Counted from the stretch's first letter, positions 7,701 through 15,912 are shown. The stretch is DNA of 26,412 bases from CAZAMB01 sp964486335 (GCA_964486335.1 CAZAMB010000027.1:1-26412); one strand, 5' to 3'. The notes: generated from the letters alone by a model not told the origin. Translations and numbers: made by a program.

Positions 7701-8846
7701 CTCGCCGGGAACCGTCAGGCCGGGCCCCGTGTCGAACACTCGAGTGTGAACATAACCACCGCCCACGGGCGTCGCGGAATAGACACCACCGTCAAACGGC
7801 GACGAAAGCTGATACTGATTGCGAAAGAGAATGACGCCCTCGTCGTTGATGTCCACGTTGTGTCCGCCGGGTTCGAAAGTACTTAGAAACGTGAAACCGG
7901 GCCGATTGGGTACCGGTTGCCCCTGAAACGCTACCGTCGTGATCGGACCGCCTGTCACCTGCACGGAAAAAACGCCGTTGCGAAACGAGGGTGACGGACC
8001 GATGTTTCCAGCAAAAGCAACGGTGCCCGAGCTGTTGATCGCCGACACCCAGCGGATTTCCCGAAAGTTGCCGCTCGGAGGAAATGGAACGCTCACCGGA
8101 CCGCTGGTCTCGGTGCTGTCGGCCAGACGAATGCCCGCGCCGCCAGCCACCGTGGTCCCGAAGATCCCGTTGCGCTGCGTCGGGTTCCCCGTAACGAGAA
8201 ACTGCCCCCAATACACGATCTGCCCGTTGTCGTTCATCGCTGTTGTGAACGCAACGCTCAGTAAACCCGCATCGAAGTTGTTGAACGTTGCCGTCGGAAA
8301 ACTGGGAACCGGATCGAACGAGTCCACAATTTTCGTGATTACGCCGCCCGTGACATCGACGACGTAGATTCCCGTTCCGCTGCTCGGCGTCGTTCCCGGA
8401 GAGGTGAACAACGCTTGAAAGACGACCTTTCCGGCGTTGTTCATGATCGGGGGACGAAGGGTCGTGAATCGGTTGTTGGCGGGTCGACCGGGCACGGTAA
8501 AGGTCGGAATGCCCGGGCTGACCTCCGTGGTATCGACAAGCACCGCCAAGGGAAACCCCGGGCGCTTTGCGTAGAGACCGAACGCCGCACCGGCGTTCGT
8601 GTCAAAGCCCGAAGCGCTACGCGCTCGAAAAACCACGGCGCCCGAGTCGTTGATAGCCGGCGGAGGAATCGGATTGTCGCCTCGGAAGACAAACGGGGCG
8701 GGTCGCCCCGGAACCGCAGGGACGCTGGTCGCGGGAAAGACCGACCCCGCATTCACTTTGATGATTTCCTCAATTGTCGTGGTCGCGGCAAGAACGGGAA
8801 TCGACGGAAAAAGGGTAAGAAACAGGACGTGGTGTATTCGACGCAT
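4794..8846 (-). CDS. large secreted protein: NxxGxVxF repeats plus six HYR/Ig-like modules
   Basis: The product has 1350 residues. A signal peptide covers about 1-20, ending in IPVLA. Residues 21-560 carry about eight repeats of the type NDSGAVVFRA, NNAGKVVFQA, NSSGTVAFAGN, seen in propeller-like secreted proteins of unknown role. Residues of about 567-1077 hold six Cys-rich HYR/Ig-like modules with the recurring core TRTWTATDECGN and the linker DTxxPxxxG. The sixth module contains a His/Asp-rich insertion at about 1012-1041. The last 270 residues have Cys clusters and no family I recognise. ATG at 8846 has AAGGAGGAG just upstream and a strong promoter-like sequence about 50 bases away. The modules are typical of extracellular adhesion or matrix proteins. 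There is no C-terminal sorting signal. Confidence 0.88.
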   Translation of the reverse strand: MRRIHHVLFLTLFPSIPVLAATTTIEEIIKVNAGSVFPATSVPAVPGRPAPFVFRGDNPIPPPAINDSGAVVFRARSASGFDTNAGAAFGLYAKRPGFPLAVLVDTTEVSPGIPTFTVPGRPANNRFTTLRPPIMNNAGKVVFQALFTSPGTTPSSGTGIYVVDVTGGVITKIVDSFDPVPSFPTATFNNFDAGLLSVAFTTAMNDNGQIVYWGQFLVTGNPTQRNGIFGTTVAGGAGIRLADSTETSGPVSVPFPPSGNFREIRWVSAINSSGTVAFAGNIGPSPSFRNGVFSVQVTGGPITTVAFQGQPVPNRPGFTFLSTFEPGGHNVDINDEGVILFRNQYQLSSPFDGGVYSATPVGGGYVHTRVFDTGPGLTVPGEPPGAEFSGAQLPGITNAGVIAPFAFVSPGSPTPNQQGIFYTDADGSPISVVATLTTPPPGQPAPVGGFPRFSGLQQSNGGRGALNSLGNVAFIGVGNVSASVGFRGVYFYDACTPELVRISDSTISTTQLGAFVTNGYDIWQAETTTGMYRSINNSNDVAFAAQFTNFDYGLYIGHVDVGGGGQLNITCPPNVVAECPVDGSVAGNGTASAAGCGTIAVSSSDSTATGCGATETISRVWTADNGSTTVSCTQTITEVDTTGPVLSGVPDKATAECGAVPPAAVVTADDACDGSVPVVLSESSSEGPCPGSYILTRTWIATDQCGNTTVGSHQICVVDTLDPSLVGAPLDVSVECDNVPPPAVLTASDSCAVMPSISFSEVRTDGSCSSEYVLTRTWTATDECNNDVSATQLVTVDDTTPPTIGCPASTALECPADTSILANGAATGIDNCGIVSISSSDISGSGCGATQTITRTWTATDECSNSVSCEQFISVADTIAPVLSGVPSDTSVECNAVPAAAIVTASDGCDPDVPVVFAETRADGACPQAYTLSRTWTATDDCGNLAGGAQSVTVNDTQAPVISVDASPIIVTDANCSGSVCVQLASATAVDGCDADVGVQQNAPLCGPSDTPTPDPDDDDCGYRARRGGHHGQHGHHDDDPAGTCSGYCFPTGTTTVTYTAVDDCGNTATATKEVTVRHGANIEVRAYRYSVGHGSHPHANKQPLVGIETCAFDRSYGSCAQISCGGHSRPHYQCILDHCQPAACCTTGSNGRCTINLSPDQYLVIADDENNELPDALASTPQHLTCGETEIAYLFQVVRADGHKKPCKFTRLTGSELLVIEPEFIVWDSTEQLYPFVFDSVGDWGVTASVTPPEGFVADYNELSADVQTEVESVQFTITEVGSDLVPTETTFKVSHKGEQKLVRSNVGILLTPDYARSRGFDVEKLRTKGLIVEPVQRQMMKKNRASSR
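5625..7145 (-). repeat. six tandem HYR/Ig-like modules (protein-level repeat)
   Basis: Six modules of about 80-110 residues occur in tandem. Shared landmarks are a VECxxVPP or xECP opening, the core TRTWTATDECGN, and the closing VxDTxxP. The modules alternate between a VPPAAxVTAxDxC type (2, 3, 5) and a longer type with SSSDxxxxGCGATxTI (1, 4). This suggests growth by duplication of a two-module unit. Confidence 0.75.
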
Positions 8847-8893
8847 AAGATTCTCCTCCTTTTCTTAAGAAATGGTTGTTAACTTGGGGGATT

Positions 8894-8922
8894 ATTATGC
8901 CGTCGTGATTGAACAAATGCAA
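8894..8922 (-). promoter_or_regulatory. sigma-70-type promoter for the HYR-repeat protein gene
   Basis: Read on the minus strand, TTGCAT (8922-8917) is separated by exactly 17 bases from CATAAT (8899-8894). A start of transcription near 8887 would give a 5' leader of about 40 bases before the ATG at 8846, which has a strong ribosome-binding site. Confidence 0.6.
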
Positions 8923-9133
8923 GAAAAAAGTTGGGTAAGGAGATTCTGCCCGTTCAATGCGATCTCGACCTACCACGTTGAAAGCGCTTCGCTGGAGAGG
9001 CCGACTCTTCAACTACATCGTCGTTCTGACGCTTCCCGTCCTGGGGAGAATGATGGTCGTGGTCGATAGCTGATCTAATTGTGGTCTGGAGCGAGGGATG
9101 ATGTTTGGGATTTCCGTGCCTGCCTCATCAAAA

Positions 9134-9207
9134 TGGGCCCACGAGGACTCGAACCTCGGACCTCGTCGTTATCAGCGACGCGCTCTAGCCAACTGAGCTA
9201 TGAGCCC
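9134..9207 (-). tRNA. tRNA-Ile (GAT anticodon)
   Basis: On the minus strand a 74-base cloverleaf begins GGGCTCATAGCTCAG. Its anticodon stem CGTCG/CGACG encloses CTGATAA, giving anticodon GAT for isoleucine codon ATC. The T arm carries GGTTCGAGTCC. The acceptor strand TGGGCCC pairs with GGGCTCA, and the discriminator is A at 9134. CCA is not encoded. It stands alone, not within an rRNA spacer. Confidence 0.95.
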
Positions 9208-9307
9208 AACACGGCGACTCGTCGCCGCTCGAAGACAGGTCAATCTAGTTCGCCGGCCCCGCGTGTCAACCGCCTTCGATCGCGGCGGAAACCGTATGGG
9301 CGGGCCC

Positions 9308-9336
9308 TTGACGAAATGTCCGTCTCACCGCAGAAT
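9308..9336 (+). promoter_or_regulatory. putative sigma-70 promoter for rplU
   Basis: TTGACG (9308-9313) and CAGAAT (9331-9336) are separated by 17 bases. Transcription would start near 9343, about 80 bases before the rplU start, leaving a short leader. The -35 matches the consensus at five of six positions, the -10 at four of six. Confidence 0.4.
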
Positions 9337-9420
9337 GAGGGATTCGGGTCGGCAGCTCCGACCTTGGTTGTTCGGATGGGTTCGCCGTAAAGTCAAAGAG
9401 TTTCAAGGGAGCGGTCCAGC

Positions 9421-9738
9421 GTGTACGCAATCATCAGCGACGGCGGTTTTCAGTATAGGGTCCAAGAAGGCCTGGTCTTTGAGGTTCAGCGGCGCGACCT
9501 TCCTGAAGACGTCAAGAGTATCGTTTTTGACCGGGTGCTCATGGTGGGCGATCTGCCGGACGGTCCCAAGATCGGCCAACCGAACGTCGCCGGCGCATCC
9601 GTAACCGCCTCCGTCGTTGGCGAAATCAAAGGCGACAAAGTCATTATTCAAAAGTTCGCCCGCCGCAAGGGCTATCATCTCAAGAAAGGGCATCGCCAGC
9701 GCTATCTTCGCGTTCGCGTGGACAAGATTGCCGGCTGA
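9421..9738 (+). CDS. rplU: 50S ribosomal protein bL21
   Basis: The 105-residue product is the normal length for bL21, a large-subunit protein that binds 23S rRNA. It shows the family opening MYAIISDGGFQYRV, the strand VFDRVLMVGD, the IxKFARRKGYHLKKGHRQ block that contacts rRNA (about 78-94), and the terminal RVDKIAG. The start codon is GTG at 9421, with AAGGGAG (9405-9411) 9 bases upstream. In most bacteria rplU is followed by rpmA (bL27). Here the next 220 bases hold no gene and the following frame is a secreted dehydrogenase, so bL27 must be encoded elsewhere. Confidence 0.95.
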   Translation: MYAIISDGGFQYRVQEGLVFEVQRRDLPEDVKSIVFDRVLMVGDLPDGPKIGQPNVAGASVTASVVGEIKGDKVIIQKFARRKGYHLKKGHRQRYLRVRVDKIAG

Positions 9739-9961
9739 TCGTCCCTTTCGCTTCTGAATCCCAGAACTTTGCCGAGCAAACCCGGTGGCGACTACCGCGA
9801 TCTGCTGTTTTGCACCTCTTTTCTAACCATCCGACCTTTCATCGCCACTGGTTTTTGGGTACACTGGATGATCATCAGGATCGCCGAATCGACACGGTTT
9901 CGGCACGGGGGCGGGGTACGGCGGGACTCCACGAATTTGGATCTCGAAGGGAGTAGATCAT

Positions 9962-11968
9962 ATGGCCGACCGGCGAATCGGACAATGGGCGGCAGGTGCG
10001 AGCGTTTTATTTGGGTTGGGTGTTGCGGCGACCGGTGCGCCGCCTCCGATCGATTCTATACGGGTGGCCAACGGGCTCAGCAGCCCGCTCTATGTGACAC
10101 ACGCACCGGGCGATTTCGAGCGAGTCTTCATTGTTGAACAGTGCGGGCGAATCAGGATTCTCAAGAACGGCGCCGTTCTTCCTGGACAGTATCTGAACAT
10201 CAGCACCAAGCTGACATGCTCCGGCGAGCAAGGCCTGCTTGGACTGGCCTTTCATCCCGATTACCAGAGCAACGGTGCATTCTTCGTGAATTACACGAAT
10301 TTGAGCGGTACAACAACGATCGCTCGGTACACGGTGACGGCCAACCCGGAAGTAGCCGACATCGCCTCCGAAGTGATTCTTCTGAGCATCGCCCAACCCT
10401 TCTCCAACCATAACGGTGGGTGGATTTCCTTCGGCCCCGACGGGTACCTTTACATCGGCACGGGCGACGGGGGAAGCGGAAATGATCCGGGAAACCGCGG
10501 TCAGGACATCACCGCACAGCTACTTGGAAAAATGTTGCGCATCGATGTTGACGGCGCGGACAACATTCCGGGCAATGATGACGACGATGGCGACGTGGAC
10601 AATCCGCCCTCCACCGGCGGCTACACAAATCCAGCGACGAATCCGTTCGTCGGAGTAACGGGGGATGACGAAATCTGGGCTTACGGACTTCGCAATCCCT
10701 GGCGAAATAGTTTCGATCGGCTCACTGGCGACTTATACATTGCCGATGTCGGCCAGAACGCGGCCGAGGAAATTGACTTTCAACCCGCCTCCGATACGGG
10801 TGGTCGAAACTACGGATGGCGCTGCATGGAAGGAACGGCATGCACGGGATTGAGCGGCTGCACTTGCAATGGACCTACGCTGACGCTGCCGATTCATACG
10901 TACAACCATTCCGCAAATAACTGCTCGGTCACGGGCGGATACAACTACCGGGGTTGTGGAATCGCCGGAATGGATGGAACTTATTTCTTCGCGGACTATT
11001 GCAGCAATACGATCTGGTCGTTCAAGTACGACGGCGTCACGAAGACGGAGTTCACCAATCGAACCACCGAGCTAGTCCCCAACATTGGTTCGATCACCAG
11101 CATTACGTCTTTTGGCGAGGACGCCTACGGTGAAATCTACATTTGCGATCAAAACGGCGAAGTGTTCAAGATCATTCCGGTTGATGCCCAGACTGATTGC
11201 AACAACAACCTCCGGGCCGATCGATGTGATATCGCAGCCGGATCTTCGCTGGATGTCAACCTCGATGGCATCCCCGACGAGTGCATCGTATCGCCCCCCG
11301 ACCCCATGGCCGAAACCGGCGGCGCTAACAAATCCAGAACCGTTTCGACGTTTATTCCGGCGGCGGCGACCGCTGGAGGCGTGACGACCGCGTTGCAAAT
11401 CACGCTGACGTCGCTGCACCATCCCAATCCACCGTATTTGGTCGGATCCGCCGCAGATTTTTCGGCGTTCGAAGACCAGGTGCGCTGGGTCGGCCCGCCG
11501 ACTACGTACGTCGAATCATCCGCAACTCCAACGCCTTTTGTCGCGGCCCGGACGCAATGCACGCCTTTTTATCATGATTGGTCCACCGTCGGCCTGGTTC
11601 ATGTGATCGGCCGCGAAATTGTTCCCAGTTCCGTCTATGGGGTTCGGCAGTTCGCCGCGTCATGCCAGGGCAACGAAAGCGGTTGCACCGCCGTATCGAA
11701 TTCTCTCGAACTGTCGACCACTCGATGGGGTGATATTGATTCGCCGTTTAATCCACCGTCCGCCTCCGTGCAGCCTGACTTCGCCGACATCGCCGCGATT
11801 GTAAACAAGTTCAAAGACGTATCCGGTGCGCCAGCAAAGGTTCGCGTTGCCCTTGCCGGCGACGTGCCCGACCTTGTGCCTGATATCAGTTTCGTGCACA
11901 TCGCGGCGTGCGTGGACGCCTTCAAGGGGCTCGGGTTCCCTTATTCTGGTCCTATGATTTGTCCCTAG
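9962..11968 (+). CDS. secreted PQQ-dependent sugar (aldose) dehydrogenase-like protein with DCN repeat and shared C-terminal module
   Basis: The product has 668 residues. A signal peptide covers about 1-25. Residues 30-407 form a soluble-type glucose/sorbosone dehydrogenase propeller: EQGLLGLAFHPDY, then HNGGWISFGPDGYLYIGTGDGG-type sequence with the probable catalytic His at 150, and GLRNPWRNSFDR. The family oxidises aldoses outside the cytoplasm using PQQ. Residues 411-441 contain two DCNNN/DVNLDG calcium-binding-type repeats. Residues of about 450-668 match the C-terminal module of the gene at 22786-25857, ending in CVDAFKG. ATG at 9962 has AAGGGAG 8 bases upstream. The extra cysteines in the propeller (around 295-345) fit export. 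The sugar substrate cannot be told, and binding of PQQ is inferred from the family. Confidence 0.88.
   Translation: MADRRIGQWAAGASVLFGLGVAATGAPPPIDSIRVANGLSSPLYVTHAPGDFERVFIVEQCGRIRILKNGAVLPGQYLNISTKLTCSGEQGLLGLAFHPDYQSNGAFFVNYTNLSGTTTIARYTVTANPEVADIASEVILLSIAQPFSNHNGGWISFGPDGYLYIGTGDGGSGNDPGNRGQDITAQLLGKMLRIDVDGADNIPGNDDDDGDVDNPPSTGGYTNPATNPFVGVTGDDEIWAYGLRNPWRNSFDRLTGDLYIADVGQNAAEEIDFQPASDTGGRNYGWRCMEGTACTGLSGCTCNGPTLTLPIHTYNHSANNCSVTGGYNYRGCGIAGMDGTYFFADYCSNTIWSFKYDGVTKTEFTNRTTELVPNIGSITSITSFGEDAYGEIYICDQNGEVFKIIPVDAQTDCNNNLRADRCDIAAGSSLDVNLDGIPDECIVSPPDPMAETGGANKSRTVSTFIPAAATAGGVTTALQITLTSLHHPNPPYLVGSAADFSAFEDQVRWVGPPTTYVESSATPTPFVAARTQCTPFYHDWSTVGLVHVIGREIVPSSVYGVRQFAASCQGNESGCTAVSNSLELSTTRWGDIDSPFNPPSASVQPDFADIAAIVNKFKDVSGAPAKVRVALAGDVPDLVPDISFVHIAACVDAFKGLGFPYSGPMICP
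11315..11968 (+). repeat. shared C-terminal module, copy A
   Basis: About 215 residues that align nearly end to end with the C-terminus of the 22786-25857 gene. Fixed landmarks are QVRWVGPP, ESSAxPTPF, QCTPxY, IVPSSxY, CxGNESGCxAVS, TTRWGD, PFNPP, QPDFxD, VxKFK and HIAACVDAFKG. The final part reads like two degenerate dockerin-type helices. Its position at the extreme C-terminus of otherwise unrelated exported proteins suggests a targeting or attachment role. Confidence 0.8.
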
Positions 11969-12074
11969 TTTGGCAGCGACGCGATAGTGCCCCGCGCGCG
12001 GATTGGTACAGCGCATGACGATCAATAAGAAATCACGGCGACGGAAATCATTCGTTACCGTTTAGGGGGGTGCC

Positions 12075-14951
12075 ATGGTGAATCGAGTGTTTCTAAGCCT
12101 TTCGTCGTTGGCAGTGATTCTCGCATACACAACCGACATCGCGTTGGCACAAGCAGCACCAGCAACACTTGAAATCGTTCGATCGCCGGTCACCGGTCGG
12201 GCAGTATTCGTCACCATGAAGGATGGTGGTGCCCTTCCAGTCGCACTATCGGCGGTCAGCGTCGCGCCTCGACCCCTGGATATTGTTCGCGAATATCGGG
12301 ACCTCTTCGGACTCGAAGACGTCGAATCTCAGTTGAAATCCGTTGAGTCTCATCGCGACCTTTTGGGATTCACTACCGACACGTTTCAACAAGTTCACGA
12401 CGAAGTCCCCGTCTTTGGCGGTGTTTTGAAAACTCATCGAGATGCGGCGGGCCGATTCGTCGCCATCAACGGCAATGTGTTTCCGGTGCCAACCAAATTG
12501 AGCGTGATTCCGGCGATTGATGCAACCCAGGCCGGGGTCATCGCTGTCGCCACGGCGCAATTCGCCGGCGCGCGCGTGGAATCATCGCAATTGGTTATTG
12601 TCGATCCCGGGTGGTACGGCGACCGTCCACAGGGCCCCCACCTCGCCTGGTATCTTCGCATCAACGACGATTCTTCCGGAATGGCCGAAGGGTACTTTGT
12701 TGATGCTCGATCCGGACGCATCCTTGACCGCTGGTTGCTGACCGACTCTGTGAAAGACCGGAAGATCCATAACGCCTCCGGCGGCACCGCCGTACCCGGA
12801 CCCGTCGCCCGCCTGGAACTCGAACCGCCCACCAACATTCTCGAAGTCGACCGTGCCTACGACCACGCCGGGGACACTTACGATTATTGGTTTCGCGGAT
12901 TCGGACGTGACAGCATTGACGGGTTCGGACGAAAACTGGTACTGACCGTGAACTCAACGGCGGTTCAATGTCCCAACGCGTTCTGGAACGGAATCCAGGC
13001 GGTTTTCTGCGCGGGCCTGACGATCGACGATATTGTGGGACATGAACTTACGCACGGCCTTGTGGATCACACCGCGCGGCTGATCTACCAGAACCAGCCC
13101 GGACAGCTCAACGAATCCTATGCGGACGTTTTCGGTGAGCTGATCGATTTGTTCAATGGCGACGTCGCGTTTCCCGGCCCGCCGATGACGCCTGCTTGGC
13201 CGGTGCATCCCACGGGCGGCGGCCTCGATTTGCCCAACAATGCACGAACCGATGAATGCATCGGCGGGTTTTCCGTCGATATCCACCAGCCGGTCGGTCT
13301 CGCCGGAACTTACATCGCGGGTGGCGCGACGTACGGCCCCCCGCTGACCGAGATCGGACTGACTGGTCGACTCGTCATGGTCGATCCGCCGTTGGCCTGC
13401 CCGGCGGGCGTCACATTCACCAATGCAGCGCAGATCGCGGGGAACTTCGCGGTCGTTGATCGGGGCGATTGCAACCTCGTTGATAAATCCGCGAACGCTC
13501 AGAATGCAGGGGCGATCGGCGTTGTCATCGTGAACAATCGGCCCGGTAGACCACCAAATCCCAATGGAGTCAATCCATCGATCGTCATTCCCACCGTGGG
13601 TGTCACGCAGTTTGACGGACAGGCATTCAAGGCCGCTCTCGCCGAAGGCGAAATCGTTGAATTGACCATGCGGGCCAATCCGTCGAATCAAAGCGTTCGC
13701 TGGTTACTCGGTGAAGCTCCTTCCGCCGCAGCGTTTCGAGACATGTGGAGACCGATTTGCCGCGCCCACCCTGACCGGGCAAACCACCCGTTTCAAACTT
13801 GCGACCCGCTTGACAATGGCGGTGTTCACAGCGGAAGCGGCGTGCCCAATCACGCGTTTGCGTTGGTCACCGATGGAGGTTCATTCAACGGATTTGATAT
13901 TTCGGGGATCGGTCCGATCAAGTCCGGCGCAGTGTGGTATCGCGCCTTGACGACCTACCTCACCGTGACTTCGGATTTTGAATCCGCCTACGCGGCACTC
14001 AACCAGTCGGCCGCGAATCTGATCGGCACGTTTCCCATCGACCCGCGTACGGGCTTTCCCTCCAACGACGAATTCACCGCTCACGATGCTGAACAAGTTG
14101 ATTTGGCGATGCGAGCGGTCGAAATGAACTCACCGGGACTCTGCGGCGCTGTCGATGCCGTGCTCAACCCCGCGCCGCCAGCACTTTGCCCGGCGAGACT
14201 CACTTTCTTTCGAGACGATTTTTCGGGGAGCGTTTCCGGATGGTCCGTCGCGAACACCAACCCACCGACACCCTATGACTGGAGGTTGGCGACCGGCCTG
14301 CCGATGGGACGGCCGGGAATCGCCTGGTATGCCTCCGATCCGAATCTCGGCGACTGCGAGCAGATCGACGAGTCCGCCGTTCATTCGTTGTTTAGCCCGC
14401 CCATAACGCTCTTCGAGATTCCGGCCTCGCCGATGGTGTCCTTCACTCATTTTGTCGCCGTGGAACCAGGCTACGACGGTGGCAACGTCAGCCTCAGCGT
14501 CAACGGCGGCCCCTTTTCACTTATTCCGCCGGAGGCGTTTACCTATAACTCCTACAACAGCGTGATTGCTTCGGACAGCACCAATCCGCTTGTCAATCAA
14601 CCCGCTTTCACCGGGCTTGGCGCCGAATGGGGAACGTCGGTCGTCGATCTCTCCTCGTTCGCTGGACCAGGCGATTCGGTGCAATTCCGGTTTGATTTCG
14701 GAAAAGATGGTTGCGCGGGAGCCGACGGCTGGTATATCGCCGACGTCAATGTCTTTGGTTGCCTGCCTCCGGGCAACGGCGATTTTGATGGCAATGGCCG
14801 CGTGGACCTTGCCGACATGGCTACGTTTCAGAGTTGCATGGGCCGTTCGGCCCGCGGCACCAGTCCATGCGCGAAAGGCGACCTTGACGGAAGCACGATA
14901 GTCAATCTCGGCGACTTTCGGTTCTTTCTAGGATTGCTCGAAGGCCCCTGA
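12075..14951 (+). CDS. secreted M4-family (thermolysin-like) metalloprotease with PA insert and C-terminal dockerin
   Basis: The product has 958 residues. A signal peptide covers about 1-26, followed by an FTP/PepSY-type propeptide. The zinc site is HELTH at 323-327 with the third ligand E347 in NESYAD, 24 residues after the first His as in thermolysin. The catalytic His is H585 in DNGGVHSGSGVPNHA. A PA (protease-associated) domain, with VDRGDCNLVDKSANAQNAGA, lies at about 395-525 between the two halves of the catalytic domain. Residues of about 715-895 are a MAM/choice-of-anchor-like beta sandwich. The C-terminus (897-958) is a canonical type I dockerin with two repeats, GDFDGNGRVDLADM and GDLDGSTIVNLGDF. 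All catalytic residues are present. ATG at 12075 follows a GGGGGG ribosome-binding site. It should act outside the cell on proteins. Confidence 0.93.
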   Translation: MVNRVFLSLSSLAVILAYTTDIALAQAAPATLEIVRSPVTGRAVFVTMKDGGALPVALSAVSVAPRPLDIVREYRDLFGLEDVESQLKSVESHRDLLGFTTDTFQQVHDEVPVFGGVLKTHRDAAGRFVAINGNVFPVPTKLSVIPAIDATQAGVIAVATAQFAGARVESSQLVIVDPGWYGDRPQGPHLAWYLRINDDSSGMAEGYFVDARSGRILDRWLLTDSVKDRKIHNASGGTAVPGPVARLELEPPTNILEVDRAYDHAGDTYDYWFRGFGRDSIDGFGRKLVLTVNSTAVQCPNAFWNGIQAVFCAGLTIDDIVGHELTHGLVDHTARLIYQNQPGQLNESYADVFGELIDLFNGDVAFPGPPMTPAWPVHPTGGGLDLPNNARTDECIGGFSVDIHQPVGLAGTYIAGGATYGPPLTEIGLTGRLVMVDPPLACPAGVTFTNAAQIAGNFAVVDRGDCNLVDKSANAQNAGAIGVVIVNNRPGRPPNPNGVNPSIVIPTVGVTQFDGQAFKAALAEGEIVELTMRANPSNQSVRWLLGEAPSAAAFRDMWRPICRAHPDRANHPFQTCDPLDNGGVHSGSGVPNHAFALVTDGGSFNGFDISGIGPIKSGAVWYRALTTYLTVTSDFESAYAALNQSAANLIGTFPIDPRTGFPSNDEFTAHDAEQVDLAMRAVEMNSPGLCGAVDAVLNPAPPALCPARLTFFRDDFSGSVSGWSVANTNPPTPYDWRLATGLPMGRPGIAWYASDPNLGDCEQIDESAVHSLFSPPITLFEIPASPMVSFTHFVAVEPGYDGGNVSLSVNGGPFSLIPPEAFTYNSYNSVIASDSTNPLVNQPAFTGLGAEWGTSVVDLSSFAGPGDSVQFRFDFGKDGCAGADGWYIADVNVFGCLPPGNGDFDGNGRVDLADMATFQSCMGRSARGTSPCAKGDLDGSTIVNLGDFRFFLGLLEGP

Positions 14952-15177
14952 CAAGATTACCGCTGTGGCCAACGGAGCGCGATCGTATCCACGCCGTCGT
15001 TCCGATCATCATCAAGTTCCCATAACCTATGGAATGTCTCTTGTTATCGGAATCCCGCTCGCTTTTTCTCGCCGATCTTTTCCATTTCCTGCTTGTTTTT
15101 GAGCATGGTTATTCCCTAGGATGATCTGGGGAAGGAACGGAACCGAAAACTGTTCTTCGGATCCGGGGAAAGAAAGC

Positions 15178-15912
15178 ATGATATTCAATGCGCGAGCCGC
15201 GCGAGTAATGTTCGTTGTCGTGGCCCTGTTCTTTGTCTGCGCATCGTCCGTCCGCGCTGCAACAGTTCAGGTCCGCGACGCCGTCGGCGGTGAAAGCGCC
15301 ACTGGCGAGCCCGGCTGGTTTTTTTTGACCGGAACGGGCAGCCTCACCAACGGGACGATCAATGGAAGCGCGTTCGGAGATCTGCGCGGCGGCACGTACG
15401 ACTTCGAGGCTGATTATGGCGCCGGCTGGGAAGCTCTGCTCACCTATTGTCTGCAACCGGATGAAGGAATCGGATTTGGCTTGAATTCCGGAACCGCCGT
15501 CGGGCTGCCGTATGAACTGACCACGCTCGACCAGTTCCCGGGTATCACTCCCGACGACGAGCGATTCCTTGAGATTCTTTGGTCCAACGCATTCGCGGAT
15601 TCTTTTTCGGTTCGCGCTCGTGCGGCCGCGTTTCAGATGCTCGTCTGGGAAGTTGTCCGCGACGGCATTGTCGATCTCCGGGCGGGAACTTTTCAACTCA
15701 ATGGAGCCGCTGACGCGTTCTCCGCCGAAGTGCTCGCAATCGCGGAACAGTGGATCGGAAACATCGAAGGCGGGCCGTGGACCACCCGCACCGACCTCAT
15801 GCTCCTCACCCATCCTGAATCGCAGGACTTCCTCACGCCGATACCGGAGCCGGCGACTCTGTCGTTGATCGTCATCGGTGCCGGCTTGGCGCTCAATCGT
15901 CGAAAACGATAG
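15178..15912 (+). CDS. PEP-CTERM exported protein with candidate thioester (Cys-Gln) domain
   Basis: The product has 244 residues: signal peptide about 1-27, a globular domain, and the C-terminal sorting signal IPEPATLSLIVIGAGLALNR with a final RKR, which is the PEP motif, helix and basic tail recognised by exosortase. Within the domain, C91 in TYCLQ and Q153 in AFQMLVWE fit the [YFL]C and hydrophobic-Q-x-x-hydrophobic signatures of thioester domains, where Cys and Gln form an internal thioester used for covalent adhesion. The upstream in-frame ATG at 15121 is less likely because it adds a polar leader before the signal peptide. GGGGAAAG lies before 15178. No exosortase is in the window. The thioester reading is motif-based. 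Confidence 0.8.
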   Translation: MIFNARAARVMFVVVALFFVCASSVRAATVQVRDAVGGESATGEPGWFFLTGTGSLTNGTINGSAFGDLRGGTYDFEADYGAGWEALLTYCLQPDEGIGFGLNSGTAVGLPYELTTLDQFPGITPDDERFLEILWSNAFADSFSVRARAAAFQMLVWEVVRDGIVDLRAGTFQLNGAADAFSAEVLAIAEQWIGNIEGGPWTTRTDLMLLTHPESQDFLTPIPEPATLSLIVIGAGLALNRRKR

